Origin: Porphyromonadaceae bacterium
Lineage (GTDB): Bacteria; Bacteroidota; Bacteroidia; Bacteroidales; Paludibacteraceae
DNA length: 41,367 nt
Reading direction: 5' to 3'
NCBI GenBank assembly: GCA_905372135.1
Contig: CAJPNS010000004.1
Span: 1 to 41,367 of the forward strand
The translations under genes were made by a program, and so were the position numbers. Within the stretch, counting starts at the first letter, position 1; each line of letters opens with the position of its first letter. Under the pieces are notes generated by a model, which was not told the origin of the DNA, made no database searches, and worked only from the letters and a program-made list of their open reading frames with translations. Below, piece after piece: positions 7,742 to 16,477 of this stretch.

Positions 7742-8602
7742 ATGCTCGAAACAAATACTGTAAACATCAATACTACCGTCTGCAACAACTACGCAAAAGT
7801 AAGACCCAACCTGCTGATACTACCGATAATAGCTATCGCTACGGTGGTGGCTTTTTTACTATTAAACGGGGCACTGTCTGCCGAAGGCTATGCCGAGCTG
7901 CAAAGAGGTGTCTTTATCTCTATCAATAGTGTATTATCGCAATACCCGTCGTTGCAGTACAATATCACACAACTCGGCAACAGTATGATAATCATGTCGC
8001 TCATAGCGATATTCATACGTTATGCCCCCAATATGTGGAGCGCTCTTGTGGCAGGCTCCATAGCCTCGGGGATACTGTCGAAGATATCGAAGATGATACT
8101 CAGTGTACCTCGTCCTGCACAATACTTCGGCAGCGATAGTTTCAACATAATAGGAGAGCCTATATGGGGCTATGCAAGTTGTCCGTCGGGGCATTCGATT
8201 ACGGTATTCACCGTGCTTACCGTATTACTATTTGCCTTCTTACCTCAAAGCCGCTCGAAGAGAGTATTATGGGGATTGTTGCTGTTAGCTGTCGGGATAG
8301 TCATCGTACTGAGCCGCATAGGAGTAGGGGCACACTACCCTCTCGATACAATCGTCGGTGCCATAATCGGTTACGCCTCGGGAATATTGGGAATACTGTT
8401 CGATAGGCGTTTTCCGGCAGTATTTGGCTGGATAGGCAAAATAAAGTACCGACCGATACTGATACTGCTACTCGTAGGCACGGCTATAGCTATAATACTG
8501 AAAATCATACACGACGAACTAATAATATTTTACATATCACTTATAAGTATAATAATTTCTATTTATGCAATTACTAAAGAATATATTGGAAAAAGTAAAT
8601 AA
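7742..8602 (+). CDS. PAP2-superfamily membrane phosphatase (lipid A phosphatase-like)
   Basis: A 286-residue polytopic membrane protein of the phosphatidic acid phosphatase type 2 family. All three catalytic motifs are intact: K117-x6-R124-P125, PSGH (148-151) and SR-x5-H-x3-D (S191, R192, H198, D202), so the His nucleophile and general acid are present, facing the periplasm as in the family. Several hydrophobic stretches surround them, and about five further ones reach the C-terminus. It overlaps the following phosphoethanolamine transferase gene by 38 bases, which suggests the two act on the same lipid: removing a lipid A phosphate (LpxE/LpxF-type) and adding phosphoethanolamine. An undecaprenyl-pyrophosphate phosphatase role is the main alternative. 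Family assignment is firm, substrate inferred. Confidence 0.9.
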   Translation: MLETNTVNINTTVCNNYAKVRPNLLILPIIAIATVVAFLLLNGALSAEGYAELQRGVFISINSVLSQYPSLQYNITQLGNSMIIMSLIAIFIRYAPNMWSALVAGSIASGILSKISKMILSVPRPAQYFGSDSFNIIGEPIWGYASCPSGHSITVFTVLTVLLFAFLPQSRSKRVLWGLLLLAVGIVIVLSRIGVGAHYPLDTIVGAIIGYASGILGILFDRRFPAVFGWIGKIKYRPILILLLVGTAIAIILKIIHDELIIFYISLISIIISIYAITKEYIGKSK

Positions 8603-10112
8603 AGAGATACCTCTTGTATTGTTTGTAGGCGTCGCGAGTCTGCTTACTATCGTATTGTTTCATATACCTTTCTTCGGCTTCGTATCAGACCACGTCGATA
8701 GCCAAGCTAAGAGCGGTATGGAGATAATCATCGGACTTTCGGTTACAATGCTCATTGCCAATGCTTTTGTGTTTTATATAATAACGTTTTTATCGCGTAT
8801 AGCAGGCAAGGTGGTATTAATCATCTTCTTCATACTCAACTCGGTAGCATTGTACTTCGTAAATAAGTACAATATCATATTAGACGAAAGTATGATAGGC
8901 AATGTCTTGAATACCAATTTCAAAGAAGCGACAAGTTTCTTATCGCCTACGCTGTTTGTATACATACTGCTACTTGGCATATTACCGAGCGTATGTGTAT
9001 ATTTCGTAAAGATAAAAAAGGAGCGTCTGAAGGTATTTGTCATAAATGCCGTTGTCGCTTTTGTTTTCATCATAATAATGATTTTCACCAACTCGAGCAG
9101 TTGGCTATGGATCGACAAATACTCTACTCAGCTTGGCGGGCTTACTATGCCTTGGTCGTATTCGGTGAATATCCCCATACACTATATCCACAAATACCGC
9201 AACAACCGCAAAGAGATACCACTACCCGACGCCACAATAAAAGACAACGAAAAAGCAATAGTAGTGCTTGTAATCGGCGAATCGGCTCGTAGACAGAATT
9301 TTTCGCTATACGGATACGACAAAAACACAAACCCTCTGCTCTCGAAGACCGAAAATATACGTGCTTTCAAAGCCAATTCGTGTGCAACATACACTCGAGC
9401 AGGCATAAAGTGCATACTCGAACACGAAAACACCGACAAACTCTACGAGATACTCCCCAACTATCTGTACCGCAATGGAGTAGATGTCGTTTGGCGTACT
9501 ACAAACTGGGGCGAACCTCCCATACATATAGAAAAATATCAGAACTACGACTACCTGCACCAATACGACACTTGCAATATAGGCGACTACGACGAGATAC
9601 TGACATGTGGACTGAAAGAGACTATTCGTCAAAGCGATAACAATAAGATATTGATAATATTACACACAAGCACAAGCCACGGTCCGAGCTACAGCAAAAA
9701 ATATCCGCCACAGTTCGAGACATTCTCTCCCGTCTGCAATAGTGTAGAGCTCGGTAAATGTTCGGCGGAAGAGCTTATGAACGCCTACGACAACACGATA
9801 GTATACACCGACTATATTCTACATAAAATCATCGAAGACTTAAAGAGCCTCACCGACTACAAGAGTACAATGATATTCGTCTCAGACCACGGAGAGTCGC
9901 TCGGCGAGAAAAACCTATATATGCACGGCGTACCAATGAAGTTTGCTCCAAAAGAGCAGTACGAGATACCTTTTATCGTCTGGGTATCTGATAGTAATAC
10001 TCAGGTAAAAAACATCGACAATCTGTGCCAGAACTATGTGTTCCATAGTGTGCTCAAATTCTTATCGATACAGAGCCCTGTATATAAAGAAGATATGAAT
10101 ATTTTCGAATAA
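8565..10112 (+). CDS. EptA-type lipid A phosphoethanolamine transferase
   Basis: A 515-residue inner-membrane enzyme of the EptA/MCR family, which transfers phosphoethanolamine from phosphatidylethanolamine to lipid A, lowering its negative charge. About five N-terminal membrane segments (to about residue 180) precede a periplasmic alkaline-phosphatase-like domain. The Zn ligand E239 lies in VIGESAR; the nucleophile is probably T277 in SCATYT; C273 and C283 match the C281-C291 disulfide spacing of MCR-1; D441 and H442 in SDHGESLGE complete the metal site. Its ATG lies inside the PAP2 gene. Members of this family confer polymyxin tolerance; whether this one does is inference. An alternative acceptor, such as a heptose or a protein, cannot be excluded. 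Confidence 0.92.
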   Translation: MQLLKNILEKVNKEIPLVLFVGVASLLTIVLFHIPFFGFVSDHVDSQAKSGMEIIIGLSVTMLIANAFVFYIITFLSRIAGKVVLIIFFILNSVALYFVNKYNIILDESMIGNVLNTNFKEATSFLSPTLFVYILLLGILPSVCVYFVKIKKERLKVFVINAVVAFVFIIIMIFTNSSSWLWIDKYSTQLGGLTMPWSYSVNIPIHYIHKYRNNRKEIPLPDATIKDNEKAIVVLVIGESARRQNFSLYGYDKNTNPLLSKTENIRAFKANSCATYTRAGIKCILEHENTDKLYEILPNYLYRNGVDVVWRTTNWGEPPIHIEKYQNYDYLHQYDTCNIGDYDEILTCGLKETIRQSDNNKILIILHTSTSHGPSYSKKYPPQFETFSPVCNSVELGKCSAEELMNAYDNTIVYTDYILHKIIEDLKSLTDYKSTMIFVSDHGESLGEKNLYMHGVPMKFAPKEQYEIPFIVWVSDSNTQVKNIDNLCQNYVFHSVLKFLSIQSPVYKEDMNIFE

Positions 10113-10151
10113 AAACGTCTATTTTACCTATCAATCAAACAACACCGCAAA

Positions 10152-10925
10152 ATGAAAAAGTATTTCGCATTAAATATCGCAATATTACTAATATGCCTAT
10201 CGCCCTCCGAACTACACGCTTGGGGGCAATACGGACATCGTATCATCGGCGAGATGGCAAGCAACATGCTATCGCCGGAGGCAAAGTCAAGAGTAGAGGC
10301 TGTTCTGAACGATTATAGCGTGGCTATGGCAGCAAATTGGGCAGACTTCGTGAAATCGGATAAAGCTTACGACAAATACAACGCTTGGCACTACGTCAAT
10401 CTCGACGACGGTCTGAGCCGACAAGAGTTTGACAAACAGATACTATCGACCGACAACGGCGAGTGTGTGTATCGTATAATATGGCTTATCGGCAAGCTCC
10501 GACAAAACCCCAACGACAACGAGAGCCTTAAGTTTCTCATACACTTAATAGGAGATATGTGCCAGCCGCTACACTTGGGGCGTAGCGCCGACAAGGGAGG
10601 AAATACCATAAAAATACGATGGTTCGGGCAAAACACCAACCTGCATACCTTATGGGACTCGAAACTAATCGAACGCCAACAACTGAGCTATACCGAGTAC
10701 GCTACTCACCTGACAAAGATACACAAACCCACAGCGAAACGATACTCGAAAGACCTTCTCTTACAGACTGCTTGGGATACATACTCAGTAGTATCGAAGA
10801 TATACGACTCGGCAGAGTCCACAGGAAACGGCTACCGATACATATACGATTATATCGATATCTGCGAGCAACAACTCGTATCGTCGGCAATATTATTAGC
10901 CTCCGTACTCGAATACATATACTGA
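10152..10925 (+). CDS. Secreted S1/P1-type nuclease
   Basis: A 257-residue zinc-dependent nuclease of the S1/P1 family, hydrolysing single-stranded nucleic acid and 3'-nucleotides outside the cytoplasmic membrane. A signal peptide (residues 1-23, ending LHA) leaves Trp24 as the new N-terminus, which is essential because the N-terminal Trp is a zinc ligand. The other ligands are all visible in family spacing: H29 (W+5), the Asp of NWADF, the His of AWHY, H-x3-D-x5-H in HLIGDMCQPLH, and H-x3-D in HTLWD. The gene starts 39 bases after eptA and may be cotranscribed. A nutritional (nucleotide salvage) role is plausible. Confidence 0.94.
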   Translation: MKKYFALNIAILLICLSPSELHAWGQYGHRIIGEMASNMLSPEAKSRVEAVLNDYSVAMAANWADFVKSDKAYDKYNAWHYVNLDDGLSRQEFDKQILSTDNGECVYRIIWLIGKLRQNPNDNESLKFLIHLIGDMCQPLHLGRSADKGGNTIKIRWFGQNTNLHTLWDSKLIERQQLSYTEYATHLTKIHKPTAKRYSKDLLLQTAWDTYSVVSKIYDSAESTGNGYRYIYDYIDICEQQLVSSAILLASVLEYIY

Positions 10926-10950
10926 AACCGCTAAGCGTCAACAGTATACC

Positions 10951-11643
10951 TCAGATATAAGGCTGTATCTGCTTTATAAATTCTTTCATGCCCTCCGATG
11001 CTCCGAGCCGAATATAGTGCCAACGTGAGTCGTTGATAGCCACACTATTGGGGTCTACCACGTAGACAGGCACTTCCGGCTGCACATAATGTACGAGCGA
11101 GGCAGCCGGATAGACATTGAGCGAAGTACCTACAACGACGAATATATCGGCTTTCTGAGCCAGACGTACGGCTTCTTCGAGCATAGGCACAGCCTCGCCA
11201 AACCAGACTATATGCGGGCGCAACTGGAAACCTTTCTCGCACTTATCACCGATTTTCACCTCGTATCTATCGGGCGTTAGCTCATATATAAGGTGGTCGA
11301 ACCGCTCGGAACGTACCTTCGTGAGTTCGCCGTGCAGGTGGACTATGTTTTTAGAGCCGGCGCGTTCATGCAGATTGTCGACATTCTGAGTTACAACGTA
11401 TACGTTGAAATATTTTTCGAGTTCGACCAGAGCGATATGCCCATAGTTTGGCTCTACTTCGAGCAACTGTTTGCGTCGTTGATTGTAAAAGTCGGTAACG
11501 AGCTTCGGGTCTCTCGCCCAACCTTCGGGAGTAGCCACATCTTCGATACGATATTGCTCCCAAAGTCCGCCGCTATCGCGGAAGGTAGATATACCACTTT
11601 CGGCACTGATACCCGCTCCTGTAAGTACTACCAGATTTTTCAT
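10951..11643 (-). CDS. Sirtuin, NAD-dependent deacylase (class III type)
   Basis: A 230-residue Sir2 protein that removes acyl groups from lysines using NAD+. The NAD-binding motif GAGISAESGISTFR (residues 9-22), QNVDNLHERAGS and the catalytic His in VHLHGEL are all present. F52-Y53-N-Q-R56 matches the Tyr-x-x-Arg pair of SIRT5 and CobB that binds succinyl/malonyl groups, so desuccinylation or demalonylation is as likely as deacetylation. The zinc-binding Cys4 set is missing: the whole protein has one cysteine (in GDKCEKG). From memory other Bacteroidales sirtuins also lack it, so this is probably a lineage trait and not damage. It is the last gene of the run psd-lipoprotein-yifB-yihY-sir2. 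Confidence 0.93.
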   Translation of the reverse strand: MKNLVVLTGAGISAESGISTFRDSGGLWEQYRIEDVATPEGWARDPKLVTDFYNQRRKQLLEVEPNYGHIALVELEKYFNVYVVTQNVDNLHERAGSKNIVHLHGELTKVRSERFDHLIYELTPDRYEVKIGDKCEKGFQLRPHIVWFGEAVPMLEEAVRLAQKADIFVVVGTSLNVYPAASLVHYVQPEVPVYVVDPNSVAINDSRWHYIRLGASEGMKEFIKQIQPYI

Positions 11644-11667
11644 TGTATCGATAATATTAGTAAATGT

Positions 11668-13020
11668 CTATATATCTTTGATTAGCAATTGGCTATTTTC
11701 GGCAATAGTCTTATCTTTTATATCCCTTATCTGCCGCCATATATCAGCATATTGGCTATCGCGTCGGATACCGAAGTTCTCTTTACCGGCCGATTCTATT
11801 CGGTCTATTACCATCGCTACCGAAATTTTATTAATATCGATTGCGGGCATATACGTACGATTGTTTTTGTCGTCGATAATCTCTACAACGATATTGATAT
11901 TTGTCAGCGTCTTCAGGGCGTCGTTTACCATACGTATCGGCAGATTGCTTTTGCGTGCAAGATACTGAGCGTCGATAGGAGGCAGCCCGTCTTCGAAACG
12001 CTTTACGATTATTTTTGTAATAAGCACAAGCACAAAGTCCATAAACCGACGCGACGTCTTATCGCGGTCGTATTCGTAGTATTTATCTTTAAGGTTTTGG
12101 CTTACAAACGATAGCTCTGCTCCATACAATACTATCAACCACGATATTTGCAGCCAGAAAAACAGCAACGGTATAGCTGCAAAAGCACCATAAACGGTAT
12201 TGTAACGCGACAGATTAATCTGCCCCGTAATATACAGATACTGAAAAAGTTGGAATATCGTACCGCAAATAATACCGGCAAACAGAGCATGAGTAATCTT
12301 CACTTTCGTATTGGGAACCACGAAATAGAGCAGCGAGAAAAGCACCCAGTAAAAAAAGAATGGTAGCAACTGTGCAAGAAACTTATTCATAGGCGAATAC
12401 CAATATCCCAATACGGAATTCATACGGCTATTGATATATATCGAAAAACCGCTTGCAAGACTTATCAGCACCGGAACAAGCACTATAAGAGCTATATACG
12501 TTGTAAACTGATGAAAAAACGAACGTGACTTCTCTACATTCCATATTTTGTTGAAATTAGCCTCTATCTCTTGAAACGTACTTATCACCGTCCAGAGCAG
12601 GAATACGACACCTATACCTATCACTACCCCACCCGACATCTGCTCTAAATAATTGTCTATGAAGCCTGTTATATATGGTATTATCTCGCTTTGTCCGCTA
12701 AGAGCCTCAGAGATAAACTCTTTTACCTTCTCCGAGATACCAAAACCTCGCCCTACGGCAATAAGCAGAGCCAATACGGGCACAATAGCCAATACCGTAC
12801 GAAACGACAAAGATGCCGATTTAGCCATCAATTCGCTTTTAGTGAAGCCTTTGGCAGATAATATTATTTTCTTCAACAGATTGAAAACAAACACCTTAGT
12901 CGACGACAGATTTCTATCGCCTATCTCCCATATATCGTGTGTAAGAAAGAGAGTAACACGTTTGAACAGATATATCGTCTTGTCGAGCAAGCCGACGTTT
13001 TTCTTTTCTCGTTTCATCAT
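11668..13020 (-). CDS. YihY/BrkB-family inner membrane protein
   Basis: A 450-residue protein of the YihY/virulence factor BrkB family, once misnamed ribonuclease BN. About six hydrophobic segments lie between residues 70 and 320, including the stretches around FLLWTVISTFQEIE-x-NFN-x-IW, which is typical of the family. A soluble C-terminal extension of about 130 residues resembles the winged-helix-like tail found on Bacteroidetes members (YLARKSNLPIRMVNDALKTL). The molecular function of the family is not established. The gene sits 24 bases before the sirtuin and 25 bases after yifB, on the same strand. Confidence 0.88.
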   Translation of the reverse strand: MMKREKKNVGLLDKTIYLFKRVTLFLTHDIWEIGDRNLSSTKVFVFNLLKKIILSAKGFTKSELMAKSASLSFRTVLAIVPVLALLIAVGRGFGISEKVKEFISEALSGQSEIIPYITGFIDNYLEQMSGGVVIGIGVVFLLWTVISTFQEIEANFNKIWNVEKSRSFFHQFTTYIALIVLVPVLISLASGFSIYINSRMNSVLGYWYSPMNKFLAQLLPFFFYWVLFSLLYFVVPNTKVKITHALFAGIICGTIFQLFQYLYITGQINLSRYNTVYGAFAAIPLLFFWLQISWLIVLYGAELSFVSQNLKDKYYEYDRDKTSRRFMDFVLVLITKIIVKRFEDGLPPIDAQYLARKSNLPIRMVNDALKTLTNINIVVEIIDDKNNRTYMPAIDINKISVAMVIDRIESAGKENFGIRRDSQYADIWRQIRDIKDKTIAENSQLLIKDI

Positions 13021-13045
13021 TTTGTTTCGTTTTTTACTGATTTGT

Positions 13046-14584
13046 TTAGCCTGCCCACCCTTCGCGGTCGAGATTGCGGTAGTTGATAGCCTCGGCTATA
13101 TGTGGTATCTCTATATTGGGGCTTCCGTCTATATCTGCTATCGTACGCGATACTTTCAATATTCGGTCGTAGGCTCTTGCCGATAGGTTCATTCGCTGCA
13201 TAGCCTGTTTTAGAAGGTTTTGCCCCTCTTGGTTGAGTACTGCATATTGCTGCAACATCTTCGACGACATTTGAGCATTGCAGTGTATGCCTGTGATATC
13301 TTTGAAACGTATTTGCTGTATGTTTCGAGCCCTTATCACTCGTTGGCGTATCGCTTCGCTACTTTCGGCGGTCTTCAGCTCGGCAAGTTTCTCGAACGGC
13401 ACCGGTACTATCTCGATATGTATATCGATGCGGTCGAGCAGAGGACCCGATATGCGGCTCAGGTAGCGGTGTACCATCGATGGCGAACAGACACATTGCT
13501 TGTCGGGATGGTTGTAATACCCACAGGGACAGGGGTTCATCGCTGCTACAAGCATAAAACTGGCAGGATATTCGATAGCAAATCGAGCTCGCGAAATAGA
13601 TATTTTTCGGTCTTCGAGAGGTTGCCTCATCACTTCGAGTACGGTACGTTTAAATTCGGGTAATTCGTCGAGAAAAAGTACACCATTGTGTGCCAACGAT
13701 ATCTCTCCAGGCTGCGGAAATGTGCCGCCACCCACAAGAGCCACGTCGGATATGGTATGATGAGGACTGCGAAAAGGGCGTTGCGACAGCAGAGTACACG
13801 CACCCTGCATCTTACCTGCAACAGAATGTATTTTGGTGGTTTCCAGCGACTCACCGAGAGTAAGCGGCGGTAGTATCGTCGGTAAACGTTTAGCCATCAT
13901 CGACTTACCCGCTCCGGGAGCTCCTACCATTATTATATTGTGTCCGCCGGCAGCAGCCACCTCCAAAGCACGTTTTACGTTCTCTTGCCCTTTTACATCG
14001 GCAAAGTCGAGGTCAAACTTATTGATATTCGAAGCAAATACCGCTCTGGTATCTATATCGGTCTTTTCGAGTATCTTATCGTGGTTGAAAAAATCTACCA
14101 CATCTTTCAGATTATCTACCCCATATACTTCGAGTTTGTTTACTACGGCGGCTTCAAACACATTGTCGCGAGGCAAGATGAATCCTTTGTAACCCATATC
14201 GCGAGCCATTACTGCTATTGGCAGAGCGCCTTTGATAGGTTTGAGCGAACCGTCGAGAGATAATTCGCCCATGATGATGAACTTATCAATATCCGTAGCG
14301 TCTATTATCTCGTTGGCAGCCAATATGCCTACGGCTATCGGCAAGTCGTAAGCCGAACCCTCTTTGCGTATATCGGCAGGAGCAAGATTGATGATACAAG
14401 CTCGTCGGGGAACGTTTATACCATTGTGTTTTACAGCCGAAAAGAAACGTTCGAGGCTCTCTTTCACCGCGTTGTCGGGCAGCCCCACAAGCATATACTT
14501 AGCTCCTCCCGTAGTATTCGACTCTACCGAAATAGGTGTGGCATCTACGCCTTGCACTGCCGCCGAATTGACTTTGACAAACAT
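13046..14584 (-). CDS. YifB/ComM-family AAA+ ATPase (Mg-chelatase-like)
   Basis: A 512-residue protein with the YifB/ComM layout: an N-terminal Lon-protease-like fold (about residues 1-170, SLDGSLKPIKGALP), a central Mg-chelatase-type AAA+ ATPase with Walker A GAPGAGKSMMAKRLP (about residues 221-235), Walker B LFLDELPEF, and a C-terminal lid with NPCPCGYY and C residues typical of ComM. In Vibrio and other competent bacteria ComM is a hexameric helicase that extends branch migration during transformation; in non-competent species the role is unclear. It lies between a lipoprotein gene (59 bases upstream) and yihY (25 bases downstream). The family is certain. Confidence 0.95.
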   Translation of the reverse strand: MFVKVNSAAVQGVDATPISVESNTTGGAKYMLVGLPDNAVKESLERFFSAVKHNGINVPRRACIINLAPADIRKEGSAYDLPIAVGILAANEIIDATDIDKFIIMGELSLDGSLKPIKGALPIAVMARDMGYKGFILPRDNVFEAAVVNKLEVYGVDNLKDVVDFFNHDKILEKTDIDTRAVFASNINKFDLDFADVKGQENVKRALEVAAAGGHNIIMVGAPGAGKSMMAKRLPTILPPLTLGESLETTKIHSVAGKMQGACTLLSQRPFRSPHHTISDVALVGGGTFPQPGEISLAHNGVLFLDELPEFKRTVLEVMRQPLEDRKISISRARFAIEYPASFMLVAAMNPCPCGYYNHPDKQCVCSPSMVHRYLSRISGPLLDRIDIHIEIVPVPFEKLAELKTAESSEAIRQRVIRARNIQQIRFKDITGIHCNAQMSSKMLQQYAVLNQEGQNLLKQAMQRMNLSARAYDRILKVSRTIADIDGSPNIEIPHIAEAINYRNLDREGWAG

Positions 14585-14643
14585 ATTGCTTCCACTTTTT
14601 TATTTCGTTTATAAAATCAAGAATATAAGATAGATACACTAAT

Positions 14644-15552
14644 CTATTCGCCTTTGATGATAGGCAAAAAATTGTCGAACTCTATAATTTCTCTCACGTA
14701 TATCTTACTATTAGCCAAGTCACTTATATACAGCTTATTGTCGAATAGCAACAGAGAATTGAGAAGTGCCCCCGAAGCATCCGTTATTTGGTCGTATCCG
14801 TACTCATTGTTTTCGAATATAATATTGCCGATATATCCTTTAATGTCGTGGTTGCAAAAGATTAGACGAGTCTTGTTTGGTGAAAATTCCAAGCCCTGAT
14901 AATCGCCCATTTCGTGTATTATCGGGCGAATCGATGGGTTGCTAAGGTCGTCGATGATATGAATGATTTTGTCGTCGTACTCAGTGCCGTCGAATGAGTT
15001 GGAGGCTACAAACAGATATTCGCCCATCATCTTCATAGTAGACGGATAAGGTATATCGATATACTCGAGTAGCGAGCCGTGGTCGATATGCAACGGGTCT
15101 GATATATTGAGGAGATATATCTTGTTGTAGTTTGTGACAGAGACAAATAGCGTACTACCGGCTACCAAAACATCGTTTACAAAGGCATCGCCTTGCGGGA
15201 ACAGTATCTCGTCTATCTTTTTGCAGTCGTTGAGGTCGAATACCGATACTCTATTTACGTCGGCTACAAAAAGGAAATGGCCGCCTACGTCTATCCCTTT
15301 CGGAGCATAGAGTCCGCTATTCGAAGGGATGATTATCTTTGTTTTACCTTTGTGATAGTACGACACGAATCCTGTCGGGGCACTGCTCCGATAATCGAGA
15401 GTGTCGCCGCCTAAGTTCGATATGAGTATACCACCATCGTATTGGCACATATCGTACGGATACTTAATACCTTGCGTCAGTTCTTCTTTGTCCTTGGAGC
15501 AAGAAACCGACATTAATATAATGGCAAATAATATAATGTTATAGTTTTTCAT
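14644..15552 (-). CDS. Lipoprotein with predicted beta-propeller-like repeats
   Basis: A 302-residue lipoprotein of unknown function. The signal peptide ends in the lipobox SVSC, so Cys18 should be lipidated and the protein exported to the periplasm or outer membrane. The mature part is built of repeated segments of the form 'G-x-LFVAD-x-N-x-V-x-V-x-D' (for example HFLFVADVNRVSVFDLND, STLFVSVTNYNKIYLLNI, EYLFVASNSF, NKLYISDLANSKIYV), the pattern of short beta blades as in LVIVD/YVTN-type propellers. It begins 20 bases after psd on the same strand. A surface-binding or sensor role is possible but nothing in the sequence decides it. Confidence 0.8.
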   Translation of the reverse strand: MKNYNIILFAIILMSVSCSKDKEELTQGIKYPYDMCQYDGGILISNLGGDTLDYRSSAPTGFVSYYHKGKTKIIIPSNSGLYAPKGIDVGGHFLFVADVNRVSVFDLNDCKKIDEILFPQGDAFVNDVLVAGSTLFVSVTNYNKIYLLNISDPLHIDHGSLLEYIDIPYPSTMKMMGEYLFVASNSFDGTEYDDKIIHIIDDLSNPSIRPIIHEMGDYQGLEFSPNKTRLIFCNHDIKGYIGNIIFENNEYGYDQITDASGALLNSLLLFDNKLYISDLANSKIYVREIIEFDNFLPIIKGE

Positions 15553-15572
15553 AGCATGTTGTTTTGTCTGTT

Positions 15573-16292
15573 TCAGTCGGGAAGACGAGCTATTATAGTC
15601 TCGTTGCCCTTGGTACGCTCTGCAAGCGTTACAAATATCTTGGAGTCGATAGGCAAAAACAGGTCTACTCGCGAACCGAATTTTATAAAACCTATATGAT
15701 AGTTTATCTGCGACTTATGCGTCGGAGCGGCATAGGTAACTATTCGTCGGGCTAAGGCTCCTGCTACCTGCCTGAGCAAGATTTTCTGCCCACTACTCGA
15801 CTCTATCACTACCGACGAACGTTCGTTTTCGTGGCTCGATTTGGGCAAATAAGCAGCCTTGTGCCTGCCCGAATGGTGGCGGGCATAGAGCACTGTCCCG
15901 TTGATAGGATACCAGTTGGCATGCACATTGAAAGGCGACATAAAGATAGAGACTTGCTTCATCTTCTTACCCTCGAAATATTCGTAAACCTCTACATCTT
16001 CGATAGCTACGATACGCCCGTCGGCGGGAGCTATCACGAGCGAATCGTCGTTTATATCGGCTATACGCTCCGGATTGCGAAAAAAATAGAGAAAGAAACC
16101 AAACATAACCACCGAGACTATCAGATTGATTATCAGGTATATTCCAATAGTTGTTTTGAAATGGAACAACAGATTGATAGCCACAAGCAATACAAACATA
16201 GATATAAGTATTGCACGTCCTTCTTTGTGTATGCGTATTTTTCGATTGATACGTCTCAACTGACTTCGTCTCTTTATATTGCCGTTGTTCAT
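15573..16292 (-). CDS. psd: Phosphatidylserine decarboxylase-related proenzyme
   Basis: A 239-residue pyruvoyl-dependent decarboxylase that makes phosphatidylethanolamine from phosphatidylserine. A hydrophobic N-terminal region (about residues 28-70) anchors it to the inner membrane. VIAPADGRIVAIEDVE and the histidine-containing SPFNVHANWYP segment are typical of the short psd type. The self-cleavage site is G206-S207 in KFGSRVDLF, where Ser207 would become the pyruvoyl group. Phosphatidylethanolamine is the donor for the EptA-type enzyme in this window. The pssA gene that often follows psd is not here; a lipoprotein gene follows instead. A -7 box lies 27 bases upstream. Confidence 0.94.
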   Translation of the reverse strand: MNNGNIKRRSQLRRINRKIRIHKEGRAILISMFVLLVAINLLFHFKTTIGIYLIINLIVSVVMFGFFLYFFRNPERIADINDDSLVIAPADGRIVAIEDVEVYEYFEGKKMKQVSIFMSPFNVHANWYPINGTVLYARHHSGRHKAAYLPKSSHENERSSVVIESSSGQKILLRQVAGALARRIVTYAAPTHKSQINYHIGFIKFGSRVDLFLPIDSKIFVTLAERTKGNETIIARLPD

Positions 16293-16318
16293 TGGTGATA
16301 CTGTTTTTTTATAATCTG

Positions 16319-16326
16319 CAAAAATA
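16319..16326 (-). promoter_or_regulatory. -7 box upstream of psd
   Basis: On the minus strand TATTTTTG matches TAnnTTTG, 27 bases before the psd start. No clear -33 element. Confidence 0.5.
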
Positions 16327-16441
16327 CAATTTATTTACGTATTAAATCATAATATTTGTAATACACATAGAAACATCATGCTATATATAGATAATACCCA
16401 CCGATATACAACAAATTAGCATATAAACAGGAAAAAAAGAG

Positions 16442-16449
16442 TAACTTTG
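16442..16449 (+). promoter_or_regulatory. -7 box upstream of panC
   Basis: TAACTTTG, exact TAnnTTTG match, 28 bases before the panC ATG. The best -33 candidate (TTAG, 16416-16419) is imperfect. Confidence 0.65.
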
Positions 16450-16477
16450 CCCGTCATTTTTTATAGGATACAATCAA

